From assembly GCA_018333655.1 (NCBI GenBank), contig JAGXTJ010000003.1:18411-82410 (forward strand): a stretch of 64,000 nucleotides of DNA, given 5' to 3'. Under the pieces are notes generated by a model. That model saw only the letters and a list, made by a program, of their open reading frames with translations, did no database searches and was not told where the DNA came from. The translations under genes were made by a program, and so were the position numbers. This document shows positions 1 through 8,604 of this stretch, one piece after another. How positions within the stretch are numbered: position 1 is the first letter of the stretch; every line of letters begins with the position of its first letter. The stretch is from Bacillota bacterium. Its GTDB lineage: Bacteria; Bacillota; UBA994.

Positions 1-2
1 AT

Positions 3-233
3 GGGCCAGGCATTCCAAGCGATGACCAATCGCGTATTTTTGAGCGTTTCTACCGGGTTGACAAGGCTCGCTCCCGTGAGCTCGGCGGTACGGGCCTGGG
101 GCTGGCCATTGCCAAGCAGTTGGTAGAAGCCCACGGCGGAACGATAGGAATTGAAAGTGAAGTAGGTAAGGGTACTGAGGTGTATTTCTCACTGCCTCGC
201 CACAAGCCGAATCCCCCTGGGCAGGTGAAGTAA
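3..233 (+). CDS. walK: WalK (YycG) sensor histidine kinase, C-terminal end (partial)
   Basis: The reading frame is open from base 3 to the TAA at 231-233 and enters the window without its start. It encodes the end of a HATPase_c domain: GIP near the edge (G1 box), then RIFERFYR (F box), [11 protein letters not shown] (G2 box) and a final strand [11 protein letters not shown]. WalK is the membrane kinase of the essential WalKR system, which controls cell-wall hydrolases. The identification as WalK rather than another kinase rests on context: yycH starts 1 base after its stop, followed by yycI, htrA and rlmH, the classic Bacillota order. Only the catalytic tail is visible, so sensor domains cannot be judged. 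Confidence 0.88.
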   Translation, partial: GPGIPSDDQSRIFERFYRVDKARSRELGGTGLGLAIAKQLVEAHGGTIGIESEVGKGTEVYFSLPRHKPNPPGQVK

Positions 234-234
234 C

Positions 235-1587
235 ATGTGGGAGAAGCTAAAAAGCGCGACGCTAGTGGTGCTGATTTTAACTAGCGTCTACATGACCGGG
301 CAGTTATGGCTTGTCCATTACGCGCCGCCCGGGGCTACGGCTCTGCGCGGCGACTTCCCCGAGCCCATGCCCCTAGAGCTGATGGCCCCTATCGCTATAA
401 ACTTGCATTTGACAGAGGAGTCTCGCGGCCTTAGCCCGGGGCAGCCTGGCTTTGCGGAGACGTGGGAGTTCTTTCGGGGCCTCATCAGCGGAGGGCACAT
501 GGTTTCTGTGCGCTCTATCACCGAGCAAGAATGGCAGCGCGCCTATGCTGGCAACAGCATAGAAGTTAAGCTGGCAGGCAGAGTGCAAATGCGCATGTGG
601 CTAGAAGCACAGAGCGTGCAACCCTCAGGACTTGGCACCGAACATGTGATGGATAGAGTGCTGATGAGCACCCATTCTAATCACGTCTATTTTTGGGACA
701 CCGAGCGCGGCGTGTACCTAGCTTGGGAAAATGCCGCGCGCCCGGACCAGCCCTCGCGAGTTAGAGAGCAGACAGCGCTTCATTTGGCGACAGCACAGCA
801 AAGCTGGCAGGGAGAGCCAATTAGACGGCTCACGCCGCGATTACGTGCTCGAGCGGCACCCTGGGTCTATGTCCCTGCCGAGCCAGGGCTTTGGCCGCAA
901 CTTTTAGCCCGCCACGAGCGGGCCCAGAACAGCCAACTCATAGCGGGTTTCTTCCCTGACTGGTCGTTAGTGCGAAGAGTGAGTGAGCGCGACGGCAGAA
1001 TGTCTTTCACCGATGGCTTGCGGCATGTGTACCTGCACCCTAGCAGCGCCGTACAGTATGTATCGACAACTTGGTTTCGCCCCACTTACGACATTAACGC
1101 CCGTGCCAGCCTCATTCTCGCTATGGCACTCAATTTTGTGGCTCGTCATGGGGGCTGGCCAGATGATGTGCGGCTTAGTTACATGGAGGTCTCGGCCCCT
1201 ACTTCCGGGCTTCCACAGATAGCCTTTCGCTTTGTCCCCTATACACATATTAATCTCAACGGGCGTGTCGCCTTTGTGCCACTTGTTTCTCCGCGTACGC
1301 AAATCGCGCTCACCGTAAATGAGCGCCATGTCTCAGATTACGAGCGCTTAGTATACCACCCGATCGACACGGGGGCATCGCCTACCCGCATTATAACGCC
1401 CGAAGCGGCCATTCAAGCAGTGGAGAAGAACCTGCTGCAAGACAAGCTCATTACTGATGTTTATGTGGGTTTCTACCAGCGACACCTCGATGAAGCGGCC
1501 GAGTTTCTTTACCCCGTATGGGTTATCGAACAAGGGCAAGAGCTGTTCTTAGTTAATGCCTTTACTGGCGACGTAGTGCCCCGTTAA
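235..1587 (+). CDS. yycH: YycH, WalK regulatory membrane protein
   Basis: A 450-residue protein with a single N-terminal membrane anchor (about residues 8-27, a run of L, V, T and Y) and a large predicted extracytoplasmic part. In Bacillus, YycH and YycI are single-pass proteins that touch WalK through their membrane helices and modulate its activity. The ATG lies 1 base after the walK stop, so translation is probably coupled. No catalytic motif is visible, as expected. Sequence conservation in this family is low, so the call leans on topology, length and position between walK and yycI. Confidence 0.82.
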   Translation: MWEKLKSATLVVLILTSVYMTGQLWLVHYAPPGATALRGDFPEPMPLELMAPIAINLHLTEESRGLSPGQPGFAETWEFFRGLISGGHMVSVRSITEQEWQRAYAGNSIEVKLAGRVQMRMWLEAQSVQPSGLGTEHVMDRVLMSTHSNHVYFWDTERGVYLAWENAARPDQPSRVREQTALHLATAQQSWQGEPIRRLTPRLRARAAPWVYVPAEPGLWPQLLARHERAQNSQLIAGFFPDWSLVRRVSERDGRMSFTDGLRHVYLHPSSAVQYVSTTWFRPTYDINARASLILAMALNFVARHGGWPDDVRLSYMEVSAPTSGLPQIAFRFVPYTHINLNGRVAFVPLVSPRTQIALTVNERHVSDYERLVYHPIDTGASPTRIITPEAAIQAVEKNLLQDKLITDVYVGFYQRHLDEAAEFLYPVWVIEQGQELFLVNAFTGDVVPR

Positions 1588-1619
1588 TGGCGCGCAAAGG
1601 GAGAGAGGAGGATGCGTAG

Positions 1620-2528
1620 ATGGACTGGGGACGAGTAAAAACGCTCCTCATCGTAAGCTTTCTCATATTAAATATATTGCTCGCGGGGCGACTCTACTTT
1701 GTGCCAGAGCTAGAAATGTACCTAGGCCTAACGGACCGCGCCTCCAGCGAGGCCGTGCTGCGCGCCTTGCAGGCTCACGAGGTGGTGCTTACTGGCACAC
1801 TACCAACTGTTGCGCTAAGGGCACCTTTTGCGCAGGTTTCTTTGCGGCGTCTAAATCATAACGACATTGACCTGCTGCGCAGGCAAATTTTGGGCGACGA
1901 GGCGGTACATTCTACTATTGCCACTACTGATGACCGTCCCTTGGTGGAGCAACCCACTAGCTTCGTCTTGGGGCATGAGGACTTAGTCATAACAACTCAG
2001 GGGTACATTTCGTACCATAATCGCGCGGTGGCCAAGACAGAGGCGCCCCTCGACGCTGAACAAGCGGTGCAGGTAGCGGAAGAATTCTTTCGTCATAGAA
2101 TGGACGGACCCAGAGACTTTGTCTTTGACAGCGTTATCCCCCTCGAGGAGGGGAGCTACCGCGTTGAATACGTGCAAACCTTTAGGGGCAACCGCATCTT
2201 TCCTGGCTACATCATCATGGTCATCAAAGGTGGCGAAGTGGCAGCTATGTGGATGAGCCGCCTGAATGTGGCCCTCGAGGCTGGCGGCGCAAAGCCGGTG
2301 CTGCCGGCAAGTGGGGCCGTGCTTAGCTTGCTCAATCACCGTCTCAACAGAGGTGAGACTGGCGCCATGGAGGTACTTGAGGTCTTGTTCGGCTACCACA
2401 GCCCTATCTACGATGCTATTGATCCGTCCTGGCGCGGGGTGCCCGTATGGAGAATACGCACCAACGCGGGAGTATATTTTATTAACGCGCATTCGGGCGT
2501 GCCCGAAAGCTGGCCACTGGCCAACTAA
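1620..2528 (+). CDS. yycI: YycI, WalK regulatory membrane protein
   Basis: A 302-residue protein beginning MDWGRVKTLLI, with one membrane segment at about residues 8-25 and an extracytoplasmic remainder. The MDWxRxKtilI start is typical of YycI. It lies 32 bases after yycH, preceded by GAGAGAGGAGG about 8 bases before the ATG. It works with YycH on the WalK kinase. No terminator is obvious between walK and yycI, so they are likely one transcript. The following 160 bases hold no gene that I can support. Confidence 0.82.
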   Translation: MDWGRVKTLLIVSFLILNILLAGRLYFVPELEMYLGLTDRASSEAVLRALQAHEVVLTGTLPTVALRAPFAQVSLRRLNHNDIDLLRRQILGDEAVHSTIATTDDRPLVEQPTSFVLGHEDLVITTQGYISYHNRAVAKTEAPLDAEQAVQVAEEFFRHRMDGPRDFVFDSVIPLEEGSYRVEYVQTFRGNRIFPGYIIMVIKGGEVAAMWMSRLNVALEAGGAKPVLPASGAVLSLLNHRLNRGETGAMEVLEVLFGYHSPIYDAIDPSWRGVPVWRIRTNAGVYFINAHSGVPESWPLAN

Positions 2529-2690
2529 ATTGCCGCGAAAAGGCGCATATTTTGTTAATTCTTGCTCATAAATTGTTCATAAATAAGCCACACCTTGCTG
2601 CTATCATTTTAGAGAGCGCGCTGCTATGATAGAATTAGCGAAGGAAGGTGATGATGGCGACGTCTCCCATCTTGTGCCAATGAGGTTTTC

Positions 2691-2719
2691 TTGACGGTGT
2701 TTTTTTAAGGTGCTATAAT
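2691..2719 (+). promoter_or_regulatory. Sigma-A promoter of the tRNA-Gln/tRNA-Glu unit
   Basis: TTGACG (2691-2696), a 17-base spacer rich in T, then a perfect TATAAT (2714-2719). The first tRNA begins 16 bases after the -10 box. This is a near-consensus housekeeping promoter, as expected for stable RNA. Confidence 0.85.
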
Positions 2720-2734
2720 TTTCTCTGTCAGCAT

Positions 2735-2808
2735 GGGGGATTGGTCTAACGGTAGGACGACTGACTCTGGATCAGTTTGTGGAGGTTCAAATCCTTCATC
2801 CCCTGCCA
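2735..2808 (+). tRNA. tRNA-Gln (anticodon CTG)
   Basis: All four arms fold. Acceptor GGGGGAT pairs with ATCCCCT (2798-2804) with a first G-U pair. The D arm closes with GTC/GAC. The anticodon stem ACTGA/TCAGT carries loop CTCTGGA, giving anticodon CTG (reads CAG). The T arm is GGAGG-TTCAAAT-CCTTC. Discriminator G and an encoded CCA (2806-2808) follow. The weak first acceptor pair is common in tRNA-Gln. Confidence 0.95.
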
Positions 2809-2815
2809 ATTACGT

Positions 2816-2890
2816 GGCGCGTTAGTCTAGTGGTTAGGACGCCGCCCTCTCAAGGCGGAATCACGGGTTCGAGTCCCGTACGCGCTACCA
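2816..2890 (+). tRNA. tRNA-Glu (anticodon CTC)
   Basis: Acceptor GGCGCGT (2816-2822) pairs with ACGCGCT, again with a first G-U pair. The anticodon stem CCGCC/GGCGG holds loop CTCTCAA, giving anticodon CTC (reads GAG). The T arm is ACGGG-TTCGAGT-CCCGT, with discriminator A and encoded CCA at 2888-2890. It lies 7 bases after tRNA-Gln on the same transcript. Confidence 0.96.
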
Positions 2891-2900
2891 AGCAGAGTTT

Positions 2901-2925
2901 AAAGCACCCATAGTGGTGCTTTTTG
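2901..2925 (+). terminator. Intrinsic terminator of the tRNA pair
   Basis: An 8-bp stem, AAAGCACC (2901-2908) with GGTGCTTT (2915-2922), a 6-base loop and a T-run into 2924. It lies directly behind tRNA-Glu and upstream of htrA. Confidence 0.75.
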
Positions 2926-2966
2926 TGCACAATTCTGTAATGTCCTTAATGAAAGGAGAAAGCAAG

Positions 2967-4145
2967 ATGAGTGAGTTTCCTGAGTTTACGGGTAGGCCGC
3001 GCTACTATCGACGCCGATTCCCTTTCTTTCTCATGATGACCGTGGCCATAGTGGCCTCTATCCTAGGCGGGGTGGTGGGCTCATATGTCGCGCCACGCTA
3101 CATTTTCGGGGGCCTTTTGCCCCATCCCAGCAATACGCCTAATTTCGCTAACTCGACTGCGCCGCCCCTGACCGGGCAGAATACTTTGTTTGATATGGTA
3201 GCGCGCGGGGCGGTGGTCGATGTGGCCGAACGGGTGGGCCCGACGATAGTAGGTATCGTTAACCTCGGTCGTGCCACGCGCGGGGTCACCACACTGCGCC
3301 AGCAAGGCACAGGCTCCGGCATTATTTTTGACAAAGCGGGACTAATCGTCACCAACCAGCATGTTATAGATAACGCGGCGGAAGTCCGCGTCGTCTTCCC
3401 CGAGGGCGTAGAAGTCAGAGCAGAGGTTGTCGGGGCAGATTTCATTACCGACTTGGCGGTGTTGCGCATCAACCTAGCCGACCTGCCCGAAGGCAAGCGC
3501 GACTTGCCCGTGGCCGAGTTTGGCGACTCCGCGGCGCTACTGGTCGGCGAACTGGCCGTAGCCATTGGCAACCCCCTCGGGCTTGAGTTCCAGCGCACCG
3601 TTACGGCGGGCATCATTAGCGCCGTGGAGAGAACGCTGACCATGGATGACATCTCCTTCACCGTAATCCAGACTGATGCCGCCATTAACTCCGGTAACTC
3701 AGGCGGGGCTTTGGCCAATGCACGAGGGCAGATCATCGGCATTAATCAGGCTAAAATAACGGCTGCCGGTGTCGAAGGCATGGGCTTTGCCATACCCATC
3801 AATGTCGCCCGACCCATTATCGAGGACCTAGTACGTTATGGCAAGGTCATTCGCCCCTGGCTAGGTATCCGTGGTATCGCCCTTTCTCCGGCCATCGCCA
3901 CCCAGTACGGGATCACAGTCACCGAGGGCATCTTTATAGACACCGTTATCGCTCGTAGCCCAGCCCATGTGGCGGGGCTCCGCCGTGGCGACGTTATCGT
4001 CAGGTGGAACGGCGAACTGCTGACAGACTTTGAGCGCATGCGCAATCTAATCGCCGCTACCGGCGTCAATGGCGTAGTGCGGCTTGAAATTCGCCGCAGC
4101 ACTACCCTGTTCACAGTCGAAGTTAGGCTCGAGGCCGCACCTTAA
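2967..4145 (+). CDS. htrA: HtrA/DegP-like membrane-anchored serine protease
   Basis: A 392-residue trypsin-like quality-control protease with a PDZ domain, acting outside the membrane on damaged or misfolded proteins. A membrane anchor spans about residues 17-40. The catalytic triad is visible as His132 (NQHVID), Asp162 (DLAVLRI) and Ser245 (NSGNSGGAL). The C-terminal PDZ domain begins near residue 300. I chose the ATG at 2967 because AAAGGAGA lies 7 bases upstream; an in-frame GTG at 2913 would lie inside the tRNA terminator. rlmH follows 2 bases after the stop, an order conserved in many Bacillota next to walRK-yycHI. Confidence 0.93.
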   Translation: MSEFPEFTGRPRYYRRRFPFFLMMTVAIVASILGGVVGSYVAPRYIFGGLLPHPSNTPNFANSTAPPLTGQNTLFDMVARGAVVDVAERVGPTIVGIVNLGRATRGVTTLRQQGTGSGIIFDKAGLIVTNQHVIDNAAEVRVVFPEGVEVRAEVVGADFITDLAVLRINLADLPEGKRDLPVAEFGDSAALLVGELAVAIGNPLGLEFQRTVTAGIISAVERTLTMDDISFTVIQTDAAINSGNSGGALANARGQIIGINQAKITAAGVEGMGFAIPINVARPIIEDLVRYGKVIRPWLGIRGIALSPAIATQYGITVTEGIFIDTVIARSPAHVAGLRRGDVIVRWNGELLTDFERMRNLIAATGVNGVVRLEIRRSTTLFTVEVRLEAAP

Positions 4146-4147
4146 GC

Positions 4148-4627
4148 ATGAAGATCACCCTGCTCGCTGTCGGCTCCCTCAAAGAAGAGTATTTTCGCCG
4201 GGCGGCAGAGGAGTACATGATGCGGCTCGCCCCCTATGCAGAGGTAAAGATAATTGAGATTCCAGAATATAAGACTACGCCGAGCGCATCGATCGCTAAC
4301 CTAGAACAAGCCCTTGACAGAGAAGGAGCGGCCATAATTAAGTCCATACCAAAGGGGAGTGTGCCCATAGCCTTAGCTATCGAGGCCACTCCCCAATCTT
4401 CATTGCAGTTCGCATCCTACCTAGGCCGCCTGCGAGACAGTGGTCAAGGACAGGTGTGCTTCATTATCGGCGGGTCACATGGCCTGTCTGACGCCGCAAA
4501 AAGAGCCTGCACAGACAAACTCTCTTTCGGCCCCCTCACCCTGCCCCATCAACTCGCCCGCATTATCCTGCTAGAGCAAATCTACCGCGCCTTTAAGATT
4601 ATGCGGAATGAACCGTATCACAAATAA
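4148..4627 (+). CDS. rlmH: RlmH, 23S rRNA pseudouridine-1915 N3-methyltransferase
   Basis: A 159-residue SPOUT methyltransferase, the usual family length. It methylates pseudouridine 1915 in helix 69 of 23S rRNA, using SAM bound in a C-terminal knot. The visible signatures are the glycine-rich knot loop IIGGSHGL near residue 108, LPHQLARIILLEQIYRA near residue 138 and the terminal EPYHK, which is diagnostic. It is translated just after htrA. A weak hairpin (GAGAG at 4630, CTCTC at 4650) follows, without a T-run. Confidence 0.96.
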   Translation: MKITLLAVGSLKEEYFRRAAEEYMMRLAPYAEVKIIEIPEYKTTPSASIANLEQALDREGAAIIKSIPKGSVPIALAIEATPQSSLQFASYLGRLRDSGQGQVCFIIGGSHGLSDAAKRACTDKLSFGPLTLPHQLARIILLEQIYRAFKIMRNEPYHK

Positions 4628-4690
4628 TGGAGAGTTTCCTTGTTATTGGCTCTCTGTAGTCCTGCCCCACACCGCTAAGAGGTACCCTAG

Positions 4691-4752
4691 CACGATTGGA
4701 ACTCGTGTCAGGTTAACCCTTGACGAGGGTTCGAATCCCTCTCTCTCCGCCA
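4691..4752 (+). pseudogene. tRNA-Ser (GGA) 3' fragment lacking its 5' half
   Basis: A perfect anticodon arm CACGA-TTGGAAC-TCGTG (anticodon GGA, serine), a long class II variable arm (about 4708-4723), a T arm GAGGG-TTCGAAT-CCCTC, the 3' acceptor strand TCTCTCC, discriminator G and CCA (4750-4752) are all present. The expected 5' acceptor GGAGAGA and a D arm are not found directly upstream. The closest GGAGAG is at 4629, about 36 bases too far, and the D arm between cannot be folded. I read this as a tRNA gene that lost its 5' half by recombination, a common relic of integrative elements. An intact tRNA with a very unusual D arm is the less likely alternative. Confidence 0.7.
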
Positions 4753-4769
4753 TTTATGTAGAAGCCATA

Positions 4770-4801
4770 GGCTCTTGAGGAAGTACCTCAAGAGCCTTTT
4801 T
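4770..4801 (+). terminator. Intrinsic terminator behind the tRNA-Ser fragment
   Basis: A perfect 11-bp stem, GGCTCTTGAGG (4770-4780) with CCTCAAGAGCC (4786-4796), a 5-base loop AAGTA and TTTTT. Its strength and position suggest that it once ended the intact tRNA-Ser transcript. Confidence 0.9.
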
Positions 4802-5290
4802 GCATGGAAACTGTGAAAGTGGTCGTCTCGTCGCCGTGGCGACGACGGAATAAGTGAGAGTGGGCAGGTGCGTTGCTGGTTGACACTAGCTGTCAACCTT
4901 TGGCAACTGAACAGAAGGAAAACAGAGTGATTCGTGTGAAGTGTACGTGTGGACGAGAAGGCGCACGGTACATTTAGGAGTGGATGTCTGAGGGTGTGAA
5001 TCTAAAGGCATTCATCTTGCTTAGTTTTGAGGCAATATCACTCTCAGTATAAGCAGTGGTGGGGCTCAATCCCCTGAGCCTTGCCTCATATCTTCTGCTA
5101 TCACTAGGGCTTCTGACCGTGTATGCAAGCCCTTGGGGCGTCACAGGTGCCTCCATAAAGAAGGAGTTACCAGTTATTTGTCGAAGGGTTATGCGGATCA
5201 GTAATATGCAGTTTCGTAAGAATACTTACGTGTAAGACCTAGAATCTCCTACCAAAGACTCTTTCCCAGTGTCGCCCAGAGGCGTAGCCT
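4802..5290. other. Non-coding junction region of the island
   Basis: About 490 bases without a gene I can support. It contains short palindromes only: CGTCGCC/GGCGACG near 4830, GGCTCA/TGAGCC near 5070 and CGTAAG-AATA-CTTACG near 5216. Codon use in all frames looks random. No integrase or recombinase remnant is recognisable. Confidence 0.5.
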
Positions 5291-6453
5291 GATCGGTATG
5301 TTCTCCACAAGAAGAAAAAGCTGTTCTTGGCGCACACCAATCCCGCTGTAGATAACCTAAAACGGCGCGTAAAAGCATCGGAGTGCAAGTTTTCAACAAT
5401 CACAAAGTTCCTTAAAACAGGCGGGGTAGGTCAGGATTGCGAAATCTTGGTGGTTGATGAGTGCAGTACAGTTAGCAACAGCAATATGAGGGCAATTCTT
5501 GAAAGCCCGTGCTTTTCCATGGATACAGTAGGACATAAGCTATTGGTGCTGGTTAGAGATACGTACCAGATTGATTCCATTGAGTTCGGAAACTGGTTTG
5601 ATATCGCGAGAAGATTTGTCCCTGATGCTTCGGTCTGTGAATTGACGACGCCATGGCGTAGTCGCGACAAGGGCTTGCCAAAACTGTGGCAGAGGGTTCG
5701 CGGAGTGGACGGCAAGGAACCAAACGCCGTGCTTGAATCGTTAACGCGCCAAGGCTATACGACAAATCTAGATAATTCTATTCTTACCGCCACTAAGAAT
5801 GACGAAATTATACTCTGTCTCAATTATGACGGGCTGTATGGAATAAACAATATAAGCCGTTTTCTGCAGGAGAGTAATCCGCGACTTGCTGTAACTTGGG
5901 GCATTCAGCAGTATAAAGTCAATGACCCGATCCTGTTTAATGACTCAGACCGTTTTTTCCCCATAATCTACAACAACATGAAGGGGAGAATTGGGGCATA
6001 GCGATATTTGATAGGGGCTTGGTAACGGAGCGAATACAGTTTGACATAGAGCTGGATAGGATACTAATGGGGACGGACGCCTTTGGGCAGGGCTTTCAAT
6101 TGCTGCCCAATGCGCCAAGTGGGTACTCTGTAACTAAAAGCAAGAGCGCTGACGAGGATAATCCAAGAGGTCGTTCCTCGAAAGATGATGTTGCTCCGTT
6201 CCAGGTCGCTTATGCAGTCTCTATCCATAAATCTCAGGGTTTAGAGTACGATTCGGTCAAAATCGTCACCACCGATGAGGTTGACGAACTGATAACACAC
6301 AATAATTTCTGCACGGCAATTACCCGGACTAGAGGTAAGCTGAAAATCTACTGGACACCGGAAGTGGAAAAGAAAGTGCTTGAAAGCATAAGGCCGAAAA
6401 ACATTGGCAGAGATGTTTTATTGCTTCGTAACGACCTTTGCGACCAAGGATGA
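5291..6453 (+). pseudogene. Decayed superfamily 1 helicase (N-terminus lost, frameshifted)
   Basis: Two consecutive open stretches in different frames together give most of an ATP-dependent DNA helicase. The first (5291-6002) contains FLAHTNPAVDNLKRRV (motif Ia-like) and the Walker B EILVVDECSTVSN (motif II). The second (frame of 6019-6453) contains YAVSIHKSQGLEYDSVKIV (motif V-like) and FCTAITRTRGKLKIYW (motif VI). The N-terminal part with the Walker A loop is absent: an in-frame stop lies at 5285, and nothing upstream resembles a P-loop. The frame change falls between about 5990 and 6018. It is therefore a dead gene. It sits on the same strand just upstream of the nuclease-helicase pair, and may be a lost third component or an older inserted gene. 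Confidence 0.82.
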
Positions 6454-6611
6454 TTACACGGGCCCAAAGCGTTACGACGCAAGCGTCAAGTAGTTCACAC
6501 ATACATGGGATATTTTGGACATAAGTGACCTACGCGAACGGGCGCAGAGCCTACTTTCCTGTTCCCGACGGTGTTCGAAGGAGATTTTACAGCAATAGAA
6601 AGGATAATCGA

Positions 6612-8600
6612 ATGAAAACACAACCCTACATCTGTCGTGTGCATATCGAAAATTTCAGGAACTTTCATGCCGTGGATTTCCGGCTTAGTGAAAAGCAGGT
6701 GCTCATCGGAGAAAACGCTGTAGGGAAGAGCAACCTACTTTATGCATTGCAGCTCATCCTTGACCCGACGCTTTCGGAAAAGGATCGAATGCTTGAGGAG
6801 TCTGACTTTTGGGAATGCTTGCCAGACCCAATGGGTACCGGCGAGCAAATCCTGATTGAGGTCTACTTCGCAAATTACGCAGATAACCAGAATGTGCTTG
6901 CTCAATTGACTGACGCGACGGTGATGCTCGACGGCAAGGAAACGCTAAAGCTCACATATAAATTCTTCAAAAAACACGGGGATAAGCCGGACTATAGCTA
7001 TGCGATTTTCAAGGGCGACGATGAAACGAGAGCATTTACCTACGAAGACCGGAAAATCCTGAACATCCGCGTGATAAAGGCTATCCGGGACGTTGAGTTG
7101 GAAATGCGTAACTCCAGAACATCGCCACTGACGCAGATCATCAGGCAGAAATACACTGTCAGCAAGGATGTACTTGCCGAGATATCAAAAGCACTCGAAG
7201 AGAAAGGTGCGGATACCCTTCAGATTGGTCAAGTTGGTGATCTGGAACAGCGCATCCGTACCCTGATGAACGCGATGGTATCATTCAGCGCTGACGAGTT
7301 TGGCGTTTCTTTGAAAACCATGAACATTGACGCGACTAGGCTCCTCTATACATTGCGCCCATTGATCAACAACCGTGAAGCCGGGAACACAAGTCTTGGC
7401 GTGAATAACATCCTCTACATTGCCCTAATCCTTCTCTTGATTGAGGACGACACAATTAAGACCTATTTACCCAGCGATCTCTACGCCGAGTTAGTAGAGA
7501 AGGATAAACACAACCTAATTCAACGTTGTTACAACAAGCTCGAAACGGTGGATGGGTATGCTCTCAACCTCGCCGCGCTCAAAGATACAGCCATGCGTGA
7601 CGGTCTTTATTCGTTTCTGTCTCAAACAATTCCGAGTGCTCACGGCTCAACGATTCTAGCAGTTGAAGAGCCGGAAGCCCATTTGCATCCGATATACCAA
7701 AGGCTGCTATATAAGCATGTGATGAACAAGACCAACACGTCGGTCATAATAACAACCCATTCTACGCACATATCTTCGGTTGCGCCAATAACATCGCTCG
7801 TTCACCTGATTGCTAAGCCAGACGGAACATGCGTTAATACCACAGCAGGGCTCCAGCTTCCCAGCGAAGAATACGCGGATTTAGCGAGATACATTGATGT
7901 CAAGCGCGGAGAGCTTTACACAGCGAAAGGTATCATATTTGTCGAGGGAATTGCCGAGGAGTACTTAGTGACGAGTTTTTCAGAATGCTTGGGATTCGAA
8001 CTGGATCGGCTTGGGTTAGTTATTTGCGATATCAACTCAACGAACTTCAAACCGTACTGTCGTTTTGCTGATGTACTCGGGATTCCATATGTCGTTATCA
8101 CAGATGGCGACTATTACCATGATGTCGACGGTAAAAAGCACTTCGGAGATCTAGCTTCTGATGATGACAACGCCAATGGTTATGACGGGCTCGACCGCGC
8201 CTCGCGCATTTATGGGGACACCATCAAATTGCTATACGGCGAGGCATTCGAAGAACTTGATTTTGACCAGCAGCGCGAAGCCTTTGCGGGACTGGATGTG
8301 TTCATTGGGGAATATACCTTCGAGGTGGAGATATTCAGGGCCGCCAGTGCAACCGACAAAGCAGTTATCTATTCTGTTTTCGACCAATTGACAAGCGGTG
8401 GTGACCAGCAGAGACGGAACTTTTCAGCCAACCTGACATCCGGCGATTACTACAAGTGCCTACGCCAAATTGAATCCTCGCACAGCGGCATTGGGAAAGG
8501 GCGGTTCGCACAGCGGCTTGCTGAAAAGGTCACCCCAACAATGATTCCTGGTTACATATCAAACGCGATAAATAGGATTGTGCAAAAGGTTAGGGGTTAG
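6612..8600 (+). CDS. gajA: OLD-family ATP-dependent endonuclease, GajA-like (Gabija / class 2 OLD)
   Basis: A 662-residue two-domain protein. The N-terminal ABC-type ATPase has Walker A GENAVGKS at 33-40, a Walker B ending in VEEPEAHLHP (Glu352, Glu353) and an H-loop TTHSTH near residue 380. The C-terminal TOPRIM nuclease has the metal-binding Glu445 (FVEG) and the DGD pair Asp498/Asp500. In Gabija this protein cuts DNA and is kept in check by nucleotides. I chose ATG 6612 because AAAGG lies about 8 bases upstream; an upstream in-frame start at 6525 adds 29 residues unlike the family. The helicase gene begins 4 bases after its stop, the arrangement that defines class 2 OLD pairs. It is longer than the Bacillus cereus GajA as I recall it (about 580 residues). 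Confidence 0.9.
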   Translation: MKTQPYICRVHIENFRNFHAVDFRLSEKQVLIGENAVGKSNLLYALQLILDPTLSEKDRMLEESDFWECLPDPMGTGEQILIEVYFANYADNQNVLAQLTDATVMLDGKETLKLTYKFFKKHGDKPDYSYAIFKGDDETRAFTYEDRKILNIRVIKAIRDVELEMRNSRTSPLTQIIRQKYTVSKDVLAEISKALEEKGADTLQIGQVGDLEQRIRTLMNAMVSFSADEFGVSLKTMNIDATRLLYTLRPLINNREAGNTSLGVNNILYIALILLLIEDDTIKTYLPSDLYAELVEKDKHNLIQRCYNKLETVDGYALNLAALKDTAMRDGLYSFLSQTIPSAHGSTILAVEEPEAHLHPIYQRLLYKHVMNKTNTSVIITTHSTHISSVAPITSLVHLIAKPDGTCVNTTAGLQLPSEEYADLARYIDVKRGELYTAKGIIFVEGIAEEYLVTSFSECLGFELDRLGLVICDINSTNFKPYCRFADVLGIPYVVITDGDYYHDVDGKKHFGDLASDDDNANGYDGLDRASRIYGDTIKLLYGEAFEELDFDQQREAFAGLDVFIGEYTFEVEIFRAASATDKAVIYSVFDQLTSGGDQQRRNFSANLTSGDYYKCLRQIESSHSGIGKGRFAQRLAEKVTPTMIPGYISNAINRIVQKVRG

Positions 8601-8604
8601 GCAA

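Noticed and set aside
2649..2683. Short frame MMATSPILCQ behind AAGGAAGGTG before the tRNA promoter
   Set aside because: Only about ten codons, no regulated gene follows (a tRNA unit with its own promoter), and no leader-peptide pattern.
4629..4655. Hairpin GAGAG/CTCTC after rlmH as a terminator
   Set aside because: No T-run follows and the stem is only 5 bp.
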